Shown here piece after piece: positions 26,364 through 33,285 of a stretch of 64,000 nt of DNA. Source of the stretch: Pseudobdellovibrionaceae bacterium. GTDB lineage: Bacteria; Bdellovibrionota; Bdellovibrionia; Bdellovibrionales; Bdellovibrionaceae. Positions within the stretch are counted from its first letter, which is position 1; every line of letters starts with the position of its first letter. Position numbers and translations under genes: made by a program. The notes under the pieces are model-generated. The model saw only the letters and a program-made list of their open reading frames with translations, was not told the DNA's origin and did not search any database. The stretch is from positions 1 to 64,000 of the forward strand of contig JAHBUW010000012.1 in assembly GCA_019637875.1 (NCBI GenBank). The letters are read 5' to 3'.

Positions 26364-26804
26364 TTATTCGACGAACTTCAACGACTCCGAATTGATGCAG
26401 AATCGGACTCCGCTAGGTTCTGGCCCATCCGGGAATACGTGACCCAAGTGAGCGTCGCATACGTTACAAAGAACTTCGATTCGACGTCCGTAGGTCATGT
26501 CCAATTCGTATTGAATGACATTGTCCTCGACAGGCTCGGAGAAACTTGGCCACCCGGTTCCCGAATCAAATTTTAGATTCGAGTCAAAAAGTTCGGTATC
26601 GCAACCCGCACACGCATACCTTCCGGCTTCATAAAAGGAACACAGTTCACCCGTGTGAGGCCGCTCCGTGCCCTTTTTTCGCATGACGTGAAATTGCGCC
26701 GGCGTGAGGACCTTCTTCCATTCATCTTCGCTTTTTTCGACTCGTCTTGGTGGCGCGGGAGTGCCGTTGTCGAGATGATTAGTGATACTTTTCCAGGTGA
26801 ACAT
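26364..26804 (-). CDS. msrB: Zinc-type MsrB methionine-R-sulfoxide reductase
   Basis: A 146-residue MsrB without a signal peptide, thus cytoplasmic. It keeps both zinc pairs (ACAGCDTELF and LCNVCDAHLGH) and the catalytic cysteine in RFCINSESLKF near the C-terminus. DSGTGWPSF is the substrate-binding block. It differs from its exported neighbour in zinc binding and location, so the operon covers both compartments. An ATG at 26804 with AAAGGAGT upstream supports the start. It lies about 40 bases after the glutaredoxin gene. Confidence 0.93.
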   Translation of the reverse strand: MFTWKSITNHLDNGTPAPPRRVEKSEDEWKKVLTPAQFHVMRKKGTERPHTGELCSFYEAGRYACAGCDTELFDSNLKFDSGTGWPSFSEPVEDNVIQYELDMTYGRRIEVLCNVCDAHLGHVFPDGPEPSGVRFCINSESLKFVE

Positions 26805-26843
26805 AGATTACTCCTTTGATTTCCTTTAGTTTCCAGACTTCTA

Positions 26844-27080
26844 TTAGCCCTCAATCCACGAGAAGAAGTCAGTAGCTCCGCCGATAAATTTCCCATTCAC
26901 AAAGATTTGGGGAACGGTTTGATGATTTGTTTTTTCCTTCAGCTCCATATAAATTTTCGGGTCATCGTCCAGACGCACTTGTTTGAAGTCGACCTTCTCA
27001 GCAGTTAGATAGTTCTTCACTCGCGTACAAAACGGACAATGGTCCTTCGTGTAGATCACGACATCCTTCAGCTCTTTCAT
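26844..27080 (-). CDS. Glutaredoxin
   Basis: A 78-residue dithiol glutaredoxin with the classical CPFC active site near residue 15, the cis-proline segment QTVPQIFVNGKFIGG and the GATD end that holds glutathione. It probably recycles Msr enzymes or reduces protein disulfides using glutathione. The ATG at 27080 was chosen over an upstream in-frame ATG because GAGGGAAAAGAG stands directly before it and the length is standard. It lies 30 bases behind msrA in the same transcript. Confidence 0.92.
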   Translation of the reverse strand: MKELKDVVIYTKDHCPFCTRVKNYLTAEKVDFKQVRLDDDPKIYMELKEKTNHQTVPQIFVNGKFIGGATDFFSWIEG

Positions 27081-27110
27081 CTCTTTTCCCTCATTAGTTA
27101 GGTTCATTGT

Positions 27111-27599
27111 TTAGTCTCTTTCAAAGTGGCAGGAGTAACCGTTCGGGTGCTTCTGCAAATAGTTTTGGTGGTATTCTTCGGCATCGTAGAAGCCTGATTC
27201 CCTCGCCACGTTCGTAACCACAGGGTTCTCGAAGCGACCTAATTCGTCCACTTCCTCAATAACGTCTTCAATAACCGATTTTTGAGCATCGTCCCGGTAG
27301 AACACCGCAGAGCGATACTGGGTTCCTATGTCGTTACCTTGACGGTTCTTCGTGGTCGGATCGTGAATCTTAAAGAAGTAATGGAGTATCTCTTTAAGAG
27401 AGATCTCGTCTTCGTCGTATTCCACGCGGACCGCCTCAGCGTGACCGGTAGCGCCTGTTCTAACATCGGCATACTGTGGATCGTCAAAATCTCCGCCGCT
27501 ATATCCAACTCTGGTCGCTGTTACGCCGTCTAAACTTTTCAGAAGTTCCTCAAGACCCCAGAAGCATCCTCCAGCAACGATCACATAATTCAGTTTCAT
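27111..27599 (-). CDS. msrA: MsrA methionine-S-sulfoxide reductase
   Basis: A 162-residue MsrA, first gene of the oxidative-repair cluster. The active-site GGCFWGLEE is near residue 10, followed by TRVGYSGG, GATGHAEAVRVEYD and the tail YHQNYLQKHP. It reduces the S-epimer of methionine sulfoxide, complementing the MsrBs downstream. No signal peptide, so cytoplasmic. A very strong ribosome-binding site AAGGAGG lies 4 bases before the ATG. It is divergent from the AraC-type regulator, with about 117 bases between the two starts. Confidence 0.94.
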   Translation of the reverse strand: MKLNYVIVAGGCFWGLEELLKSLDGVTATRVGYSGGDFDDPQYADVRTGATGHAEAVRVEYDEDEISLKEILHYFFKIHDPTTKNRQGNDIGTQYRSAVFYRDDAQKSVIEDVIEEVDELGRFENPVVTNVARESGFYDAEEYHQNYLQKHPNGYSCHFERD

Positions 27600-27658
27600 A
27601 TAGCCTCCTTCATTTTCAGCTCTCAACTTATAGAATTGACTTTAAGGCATAAAAGGGT

Positions 27659-27690
27659 GGAATAATATGCTCGATAGTTCGGATAATATG
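27659..27690. promoter_or_regulatory. Direct repeat between msrA and the AraC-type regulator
   Basis: GGAATAATATG at 27659-27669 and GGATAATATG at 27681-27690 lie 22 bases apart, two helical turns. AraC-family proteins bind such paired direct half-sites on one face of the DNA. The site is in the shared regulatory region of the divergent msr cluster and the regulator gene. The binding role is inference. Confidence 0.4.
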
Positions 27691-27716
27691 ACTTATAAGC
27701 CAACTGCGGAGTATTT

Positions 27717-28643
27717 ATGGATGTCCTCAGTGCCATTTTAGATAAGGTCCAGCTCACTAGTAGCTACTGGTATCGGACGTCGTTTGCTGGTGATTGGGGA
27801 ATCAATCTTCCAAAGGAAGATAATTTCGCCAGGTTCCACATCGTGACTCACGGCGAATTTTGGTACGAAGTGCCGAAACTCAAACTCAAGGCCCTGGCAG
27901 AACAGGGAGACATCTTGATTTTGTTTAAGGGAATGGAGCACACCATGACAAGTGCTCCAAAGATCAAGGCTGAGACCGCTGTTGAGTTTAGAGCTAAAGG
28001 TCATCTTACTGAGGCACAGGTTCTTGAGTATGGTGATCAGAGCAAACTAAAAACGAATCTCGTTTGTGGGCATTTTTGTTTTAATGGTGGCCCCGATCAT
28101 CCATTTCTCAATTCTCTGCCACAAATCGTTCATGTCAAAAGTGTGGAGAACGCCCATTCGCCGTGGCTCGCAATGCTCTTAAGTATGTCCGAGCATGAAG
28201 CCAAGTCTGGCTTACCGGGTAGCAATGCTCTGGTGAGAAAATTGACCGAAATCATTTTTGTTCAAGCCTTAAGAATTCACATGCACAAGGCTAACAAAAA
28301 AACGGGGTTCTTTCGGCTGATCGAAAATCCTCACATCAGTAAGACGCTTGAAGCAATCCATCAAGGTCTTGAGCAGAAATGGGGCCTCGAAGAACTCGCC
28401 GAAATTGCGGGAATGTCCCGCACCAACTACAGCGTCAAGTTTAAGGAGCTGTCCGGAATGACACCTCTTGATTACCTAACGTATTGTCGTCTTGAAAAGG
28501 CGAAGCAACTTCTTACGGAATCCAGCAAGTCAGTACCCGAGGTAAGTGAGGCAGTTGGTTATCCGGCTCATGAACATTTTCAGAAACTCTTTAAGAAAAA
28601 AATCGGTCAAACGCCTAGCGCATACCGAAAAGCGAATGCTTGA
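27717..28643 (+). CDS. AraC-family regulator with cupin sensor domain
   Basis: A 308-residue transcription factor. The N-terminal half is a cupin of the RclR-like group (opening MDVLSAILDKV, then HGEFWYEVP, and LVCGHFCFNGG near residue 118 with two cysteines). The C-terminal 100 residues are two AraC helix-turn-helix motifs ending in FQKLFKKKIGQTPSAYRK. RclR of E. coli activates genes against reactive chlorine by cysteine oxidation, and its targets include a disulfide oxidoreductase. The divergent position before an Msr/oxidoreductase cluster fits a similar role. That this protein senses oxidants is inference. GGAG precedes the ATG. Confidence 0.88.
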   Translation: MDVLSAILDKVQLTSSYWYRTSFAGDWGINLPKEDNFARFHIVTHGEFWYEVPKLKLKALAEQGDILILFKGMEHTMTSAPKIKAETAVEFRAKGHLTEAQVLEYGDQSKLKTNLVCGHFCFNGGPDHPFLNSLPQIVHVKSVENAHSPWLAMLLSMSEHEAKSGLPGSNALVRKLTEIIFVQALRIHMHKANKKTGFFRLIENPHISKTLEAIHQGLEQKWGLEELAEIAGMSRTNYSVKFKELSGMTPLDYLTYCRLEKAKQLLTESSKSVPEVSEAVGYPAHEHFQKLFKKKIGQTPSAYRKANA

Positions 28644-28654
28644 AAGGTTGAAGT

Positions 28655-29395
28655 ATGATTAAGAATTCCACGCCAATTAACACCGTCGCTTTCTGGGTGA
28701 TTCTCATCGGAGGCGCATTCTGCCTGCTGATTCCTATGGTTGCGCCGATGCTACCCATTCAATACCTGAAAGGATACGGTGACATTGGAAGCGCTATTGG
28801 AGGCATATCGAGCCCGTTCGTACAAATCCTTGGCTCAGCAGTTCTATTTCTAGCCTTGAAAGCGCAGATTGATGCAAACGGAATCCTTCACTTGCAGATC
28901 GAAAAAGAAAATAAAAAAGAGCAGTTGAGGCACGAGATAAATCAACTTCATGAACTTTATTTGTTCGTCGAGAGGAACATTAAAAATTTTAGTTACGATC
29001 AAAAAATGATTGTTGATGGCAAGTCGCAGAAAATCCTTTTGCATTCACGGCGAGCAATTAAGTGTTTCATCGAAGATTTAGAGAATCTCGAAGTTGATAT
29101 CCATAATGATGCTGACGTGCTGATGTACGACGGGGTCAAAGAAATCATGAGCATCTTGAACAGTGTTGAGCTTTTTTTCGAGAAGATTAAAAACAGCAGC
29201 ATCGAGGCCTATCACAAAAATTTTCACAAAACCTTGATGCAACATGAGCTTCTATTCAGCATTTTCCCATATCAAGAATTGGACAACAAAGCACACTTAA
29301 AGCAGGAGCCTTGTCCCGAGTGCGGTGAATATCATGCGAACTATCCACCTCTTATTTATGATCGCTTACAGGAGATTAAAAAAAGTTTCTTTTAA
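28655..29395 (+). CDS. Membrane protein, possibly PutAbiC-type abortive infection protein
   Basis: A 246-residue protein with two N-terminal transmembrane helices (about 10-32 and 52-70) joined by a short loop with YGDIGSAIGGISSPF. A long charged, coiled-coil-like cytoplasmic region and a CPECGEYH putative zinc knuckle near the end follow. Two helices with a G-D-x-G-x-x-x-G-G loop followed by a helical region is the layout I associate with putative phage abortive-infection proteins (PutAbiC). The similarity is from memory and needs a profile search. It begins 11 bases after the AraC-type gene and is probably co-transcribed with it. Confidence 0.55.
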   Translation: MIKNSTPINTVAFWVILIGGAFCLLIPMVAPMLPIQYLKGYGDIGSAIGGISSPFVQILGSAVLFLALKAQIDANGILHLQIEKENKKEQLRHEINQLHELYLFVERNIKNFSYDQKMIVDGKSQKILLHSRRAIKCFIEDLENLEVDIHNDADVLMYDGVKEIMSILNSVELFFEKIKNSSIEAYHKNFHKTLMQHELLFSIFPYQELDNKAHLKQEPCPECGEYHANYPPLIYDRLQEIKKSFF

Positions 29396-29442
29396 AATTA
29401 TGAACTTCTGAAATATCGATTGGGCAATTTAAGTGGGTGTTC

Positions 29443-29736
29443 CTAGAGGAAAACAGCGTCACGGAGAAAGTTTAGACTTTTCGAAATAGGTTGCTCACAC
29501 GGCTTTACATGAACTGTTTCTCTTGTTTTGTATACATTCAGGCTGACGTAATCCTTTCCTCCGGCCTCCTCAGCATACAGTTTGAAGCTGTTTCCGTCGT
29601 TAAAAGTGCTTTTATTAACAATATAAATTCGGTCCTGGTACCGAGCTTTAGAGATGCCATCACGTATTATTGAGATTTTCTGAAAGAACCAATCTGGAAA
29701 GACATTCGAATATTGATCGGGATTCTTCTCTTTCAT
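29443..29736 (-). CDS. Small protein of unknown function
   Basis: A 97-residue frame with plausible composition (aromatic and charged residues mixed, two predicted beta-strand stretches) and codon use like its AT-rich neighbours, but no good ribosome-binding site before the ATG at 29736. No family is recognised. It converges on the preceding gene with 47 bases between the stops. It could be a decayed or spurious frame. Confidence 0.4.
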   Translation of the reverse strand: MKEKNPDQYSNVFPDWFFQKISIIRDGISKARYQDRIYIVNKSTFNDGNSFKLYAEEAGGKDYVSLNVYKTRETVHVKPCEQPISKSLNFLRDAVFL

Positions 29737-29928
29737 GAGGAAAGACTATTACGCTTCTACATAGGGTATCTAGTCAACGAAAACCTTGTGAGACAGACAT
29801 CTAAATCTGAACAGAATGGCTCCGCATTTTGAGTTGAAACTCAAACAAGCGATTGTCCAGTCTAAGCATTCTAAAAGGAAGGAGGAAATTGATTTTTTCA
29901 ATTATTGAATACAAATCGTTGCTTCGAT

Positions 29929-30636
29929 TCATTTGCTAATCACTTCAAGTTCTTCGTACCAGACTTTGAACTCTGCAAATTCCTCACTAGCGCCATAGAT
30001 TTCCGAAAGCCATCTGACAAATTCTAGTGTGGGAAAGCCAGCACCAAAAAGGAAACCCTGGGTGATCTCTTCGGTGATATCGTTAGTGCTATCCTCGAAT
30101 TTTTGGATGAATGCAGGTGTGAATGGAAATTCCAGCCAAAGAGAAGGGTGTCGGCGCGCAAGCACTGATAGATCATTGTGAGAGTTCAAGAGAAAGCATG
30201 TCTGTTCTTTCGAGACGCGACGATGCTCGCGAACAATTTTGATGAACTCACCACGGTAGCGCCTGTGCTTCGAGCTGGATTCTGGGCTCGCATTAACCAT
30301 TTTCTTCTGAAGAGGTCGGAGTCGGCGCGGAAGCGTTTCAAATATTTTCGTAACTTGTTTCGGTTTCTTTTCTTCAAGCGATTGAGTTCGGAAAATGGCG
30401 GCGACTCTCCAGTGCTTCTCCTCATTTCGCAACATCAAGTGTAGATGGTAGTGCTTCTTTGCTCGCATCTTCACGCGCCAGAATGCACTTCGCAGCTGCG
30501 ATCTGAAGCATCTTGCAGGATTTAGAGATTTTTGTACTAAAATCTCCCAAAGACCAGGCGCTTTTTTCGGCGCGACTACCGCAACAAATTTTTTGTATTC
30601 AGCTTTGGGAAGAGACACAACTTCGTCATGTTTCAT
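29929..30636 (-). CDS. Protein of unknown function
   Basis: A 235-residue soluble, strongly basic protein; the middle (residues about 60-140) is very rich in Arg and Lys, suggesting nucleic-acid binding, while the last 80 residues are acidic and aromatic. No catalytic motif is seen and I do not recognise a family. I chose the ATG at 30636, with GGAG 6 bases upstream; a GTG two codons earlier is the alternative. It stands alone on the minus strand in the island. Confidence 0.6.
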   Translation of the reverse strand: MKHDEVVSLPKAEYKKFVAVVAPKKAPGLWEILVQKSLNPARCFRSQLRSAFWRVKMRAKKHYHLHLMLRNEEKHWRVAAIFRTQSLEEKKPKQVTKIFETLPRRLRPLQKKMVNASPESSSKHRRYRGEFIKIVREHRRVSKEQTCFLLNSHNDLSVLARRHPSLWLEFPFTPAFIQKFEDSTNDITEEITQGFLFGAGFPTLEFVRWLSEIYGASEEFAEFKVWYEELEVISK

Positions 30637-30942
30637 CGGCACTCCACAGAAGCGAAAGCCCGCAAGTGAGAGCTAGATTCATGGAGGTGTTTAATAGGCC
30701 CCAAGAAGCATGGCGCTGATCCAAGAACTTGGTGAACTGTGTGTGCGTGAAAGGTTAAAAACTGCAACATTTTGCTCAAGCGAAGCTCCTTTCGGCCCAT
30801 TTTTTAGGCACGCGACCTTTTGGATCGCCGCATCTATAGGGAAAGAATAAATAAAATAGGATATAACCTATCATATATGAGCCTCATATAAAAGGCTCAT
30901 ATATGGCCAGTCAGCGATTTAGGTCACGAATAACCTAAGTCT
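30637..30942. other. Intergenic region before the XRE regulator
   Basis: About 300 bases between two divergent genes. The left two thirds show no coding character. The last 90 bases contain three palindromes described separately. Confidence 0.6.
30856..30938. promoter_or_regulatory. Three palindromes, probable operators of the XRE regulator
   Basis: ATAGG-ATATAA-CCTAT at 30856-30871; a perfect 12-bp inverted repeat CATATATGAGCC / GGCTCATATATG at 30872-30883 and 30894-30905; and TTAGGT / ACCTAA at 30919-30924 and 30933-30938. The last one ends 4 bases before the ATG. AGGTTA-like half-sites recur in the first and third. The positions suggest autoregulation; the 12-bp hairpin could also act in RNA. 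Confidence 0.5.
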
Positions 30943-31206
30943 ATGAAACCACGCGATAAAAATTCCACCTCACCCCGATCTGACGCAGAATTTCGACTTC
31001 TCAAAAAAATTGGACAGCGAATTCACAAGAAGCTGCACGATTTAGACAAGCCCGTTGAGTGGCTGGCCTGGGAAAGTGAAACTTCCAGGGCCACGGTACG
31101 AAGAATTTTTGATGCTAACAGGAATGTTGGACTACTAACTTTGGATCGAGTAGCCCACGCGCTCGGCTACAAAGATGGAGTAATTGGTTTACTCAACGAT
31201 CTTTAA
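30943..31206 (+). CDS. XRE-family helix-turn-helix regulator
   Basis: An 87-residue Cro/C1-type DNA-binding protein. The helix-turn-helix is at about residues 35-75: VEWLAWESETSRATVRRIF followed by VGLLTLDRVAHALGY. There is no sensor domain, so it probably acts as a dimeric repressor, perhaps of itself through the palindromes directly upstream. Such genes in islands often control excision or a toxin. No toxin partner is adjacent. The ribosome-binding site is weak (CCTAAG). Confidence 0.85.
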   Translation: MKPRDKNSTSPRSDAEFRLLKKIGQRIHKKLHDLDKPVEWLAWESETSRATVRRIFDANRNVGLLTLDRVAHALGYKDGVIGLLNDL

Positions 31207-31218
31207 GTAGAAGGGCCA

Positions 31219-31668
31219 CTAGCCCCCTTCTTGCTCGATGAAGTCTTCAAGAGTTTGGATGCTGAAGTAAGTAGATCCATTGTCGAAGGAAAGGATGTTT
31301 CCTTCGGATTCCTCTACGGATTCATAATCGCCTAGCGCACAACGCCAGCCCACAGGATCGTTTTCTTTCATTAGAGTTACCGTATCGAAAGTCATCCAAC
31401 CAACTGTGGTTTCTTCAGGATAGCACTCACGCATAGATTGCTCGAAAGTCTCTTCTAGATCGACCGCTTCAAGCTCAGCTTTCAGAATGTGCTTGATGAT
31501 CCAGTCGGTGCCGTATTCACAGCCGACTTCAGGTAGTAAGCGCATGAGATCATCACTGCCACAAGATTTGCAGCAGCCAGTGGGAGCCTCTTTATAGCAT
31601 CCGTAGCAGAATGGAATGGAGCGATTAAGGGCAATTTGTTCGAGTTTTTGTTGGATTTCGTTTTTCAT
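31219..31668 (-). CDS. Zinc-ribbon protein of unknown function
   Basis: A 149-residue acidic protein. The N-terminus has paired cysteines (FCYGCYKEAP and GCCKSCGSDD), a probable zinc ribbon, followed by LMRLLPEVGCEYGTDWI and a mostly helical acidic region. I do not know its function; proteins of this look occur in mobile regions, which is a memory-based remark. GAGGAG stands 8 bases before the ATG at 31668. It converges on the XRE gene with only 12 bases between the stops. Confidence 0.75.
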   Translation of the reverse strand: MKNEIQQKLEQIALNRSIPFCYGCYKEAPTGCCKSCGSDDLMRLLPEVGCEYGTDWIIKHILKAELEAVDLEETFEQSMRECYPEETTVGWMTFDTVTLMKENDPVGWRCALGDYESVEESEGNILSFDNGSTYFSIQTLEDFIEQEGG

Positions 31669-31942
31669 AGGAATCTCCTCTTTAGCGTTGTCGTTTCCCC
31701 TCGTTTTGAGGGCTTCTTCGCCCTGGCCTTGGAAGCCCGACGAGGGGAAAAGGAAGAGCAGGTAAATTCCCTCGGACCGACTAGCGAAGCGGGAAGCGAG
31801 AGTGAGTGCCAGGAGCGTTAGCGTATGGCGCGAGGGACGCGGAGGGACGAATCAGGGAATTTGTTGGAACGACCGCCAGCAACGCTAAAGAAATCAGGAG
31901 ATGCCGAACGAATCCGGCAAATCCTCGTTCTCTTGCCCACTG
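31669..31942. other. Structured intergenic region with nested inverted repeats
   Basis: TTTCCCCTCG (31694-31703) pairs with CGAGGGGAAA (31741-31750), and inside it GGGCTTC (31710-31716) pairs with GAAGCCC (31732-31738), giving one long interrupted hairpin. The next 100 bases are purine- and GC-rich with repeated GCGAAGCG/GGAAGCGAG-like motifs, out of keeping with the AT-rich island. There is no convincing coding frame on either strand. It might be an untranslated leader, an RNA or a recombination site. Confidence 0.5.
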
Positions 31943-32119
31943 CTACTTCTTTACTGGTAGAAGCATAGGTCGGCCCCACTTGGACGCTTGCGAGTCCTTG
32001 AGAAGCTGATATTGGGCCACGCGCACTTGCTGGATGAACTTCGGGAGCTGTCCGGTAGCTGCGGCAGCAAGAGCAGCGGCCACGGCGATTTGAATAAGTT
32101 TGTTTGGAATCTGGATCAT
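31943..32119 (-). CDS. Small hydrophobic peptide with WGRPMLLPV motif (copy 1)
   Basis: A 58-residue peptide. The N-terminal 25 residues form a probable membrane helix with an Ala-rich core (IAVAAALAAAATG). The C-terminal half VAQYQLLKDSQASKWGRP plus MLLPVKK is basic-amphipathic. It is clearly related to the peptide at 61040-61225. It starts 2 bases after the stop of the upstream helix-turn-helix gene with GGAGAAATAG-like sequence before the ATG, so the two are a unit. No known family is recognised; a toxin, a membrane-associated regulator or a phage-defence effector are possible but unsupported. Confidence 0.7.
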   Translation of the reverse strand: MIQIPNKLIQIAVAAALAAAATGQLPKFIQQVRVAQYQLLKDSQASKWGRPMLLPVKK

Positions 32120-32121
32120 GA

Positions 32122-32817
32122 CTATTTCTCCTTGTTTTGAGTTTCGTGTTTAATGATTTGGTGAACTGTTTCATGGTGCCAACGCAGCCCTCGACGGGGT
32201 GGAACTTTGCGGTCATTCAGGTGATTTGCGATAGCCGTGAGGCTCTTACCTGACTGCCACAGCCTGAGAATTTGAAGGACATTTCTATATTCTTTGGGGT
32301 CTTTCACAAGCTGACCCTCTAGCCTTGCGTAGCCATAGCGTTGGACAGGAGAGCTTGCTTGAATGGTCCGCTTCGCCTTCTTAGTTGGCTTTCGGTTGCC
32401 AACTCTCAAGGTTAGTCCACTAGCGGTAAGGGCTTGTCGAATGGAACTTTTCGCAAAGCCTGTCTTGCTCTCTATTTCGCGTAGAGTATATCCGGCCTCG
32501 TAAAGAGGCGCGGAAACCTCGAAAATCCGCTCTTGTGATTTTGGAAAAAACTTAATAATATCATGGGGTATATTGAACTTTAGTGGCGGTGTACTTAGCT
32601 GTGCTCCACGTCCACCATTCGTCAGTCTTTTCGAACCACCGACTTTTAAAAATTTGGAAAGCGGTTGGGATTCTTCAAATGACTGAGAAATACAATAAAA
32701 CAGAGCTACAAGAAGCTCTGAAAGTTTTAAAATCCCTTCTTGATAAATGCAGTAAGGCCAAGACTTCCGTAAAAGAGAAATCCTCGCAAGAAACCCTGCT
32801 TGCTCGTCAACTGACAC
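32122..32817 (-). CDS. Helix-turn-helix protein with recombinase-like C-terminal part
   Basis: Frame of 231 residues. From about residue 85 it reads as a DNA-binding protein: a helix-turn-helix (YTLREIESKTGFAKSSIRQ), a basic linker, then KDPKEYRNVLQILRLWQSGK followed by SLTAIANHLNDRKVP and a WHHETVHQII end. This second part resembles the Recombinase DNA-binding domain (Pfam PF07508 type) of serine recombinases, without the catalytic domain. The first 80 residues look unlike protein and overlap a plus-strand frame; yet no ATG/GTG/TTG exists between 32817 and the domain, so the gene may be truncated or use an unusual start. It directly precedes the 58-residue peptide. Confidence 0.6.
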   Translation of the reverse strand: MSVDEQAGFLARISLLRKSWPYCIYQEGILKLSELLVALFYCISQSFEESQPLSKFLKVGGSKRLTNGGRGAQLSTPPLKFNIPHDIIKFFPKSQERIFEVSAPLYEAGYTLREIESKTGFAKSSIRQALTASGLTLRVGNRKPTKKAKRTIQASSPVQRYGYARLEGQLVKDPKEYRNVLQILRLWQSGKSLTAIANHLNDRKVPPRRGLRWHHETVHQIIKHETQNKEK

Positions 32818-32876
32818 TCCGCTTGAGCCTTCGCCGTAGCTCGATCTCTAGCGAAAACGCTCGATCTGTGGTTTGA
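32679..32876 (+). CDS. Possible small coiled-coil protein
   Basis: A 65-residue frame starting at ATG 32679. The first 45 residues have a clean amphipathic helical pattern (ELQEALKVLKSLLDKCSKAK), typical of a real small protein. The tail is Ser/Arg-rich. It is antisense to the doubtful N-terminal part of the frame at 32122-32817, so both cannot be right over this stretch. No strong ribosome-binding site. Confidence 0.4.
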   Translation: MTEKYNKTELQEALKVLKSLLDKCSKAKTSVKEKSSQETLLARQLTLRLSLRRSSISSENARSVV

Positions 32877-33216
32877 GCGTTTCCCAGCACTCTCGTGTGT
32901 ATTTGCGGAAGAAGAAGGGTTGAAGCGAACGGCCACGCGTATTTTTCGTCAATATACGTTGCTTCAACCAAGGCATTTGGAAGCCCGACCACTCGCCGCC
33001 AGGAAGTGCAAACAAGTTGAACCTCAAAGCGGGAAAGACTTCAAAGAAAAGGATCTCGCGTAATTCATCGATCGTGTATTTTGAGTCGGCGCAGGCTTTC
33101 GCCATTCTTTCGAAATTGATCTCGGTATCCATAAAGAGCATTTGCATCGCATCCCAGACCGGTTCTCGATCGGCGACGTCCTCTTCGATCTTTTTGGCGG
33201 CGACAGATTGACTCAT
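32848..33216 (-). CDS. DUF7079-like protein
   Basis: About 122 residues from ATG 33216 (the frame is open to 33252). The core WDAMQMLFMDTEI, then KYTIDELREILFFEVFPAL and GGEWSGFQMPWLKQRI match what I recall of the small DUF7079 family, whose function is unknown and which often sits in accessory DNA. It is the last gene of the island; composition rises immediately after it. The start is uncertain because neither candidate has a good ribosome-binding site. Confidence 0.6.
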   Translation of the reverse strand: MSQSVAAKKIEEDVADREPVWDAMQMLFMDTEINFERMAKACADSKYTIDELREILFFEVFPALRFNLFALPGGEWSGFQMPWLKQRILTKNTRGRSLQPFFFRKYTRECWETLKPQIERFR

Positions 33217-33285
33217 ATTCACGAGTTTCACGTTGAAGACATCTTCGGTCAACAGGTCGCCGTTTGGAAAGAGAGGCGCGACGCC

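Larger units (their letters stand above)
18290..33250. other. Genomic island 1, next to tRNA-Ala
   Basis: About 15 kb that is visibly AT-richer than the flanks. It starts directly at tRNA-Ala, contains a truncated recombinase, an IS3-family element, a metal-free oxidative-repair cluster, regulators and many small unknown genes. The right edge is set where composition and coding style change, just before the beta-helix gene at 33286. I searched by eye for a copy of the tRNA 3' end near 33.2 kb and found none, so the right attachment site is not defined. Confidence 0.65.

Noticed and set aside
31818-32216. 132-residue minus-strand frame overlapping the first small peptide
   Set aside because: Arg/Ser-rich composition, no ribosome-binding site, and it conflicts with the peptide gene conserved in two copies.
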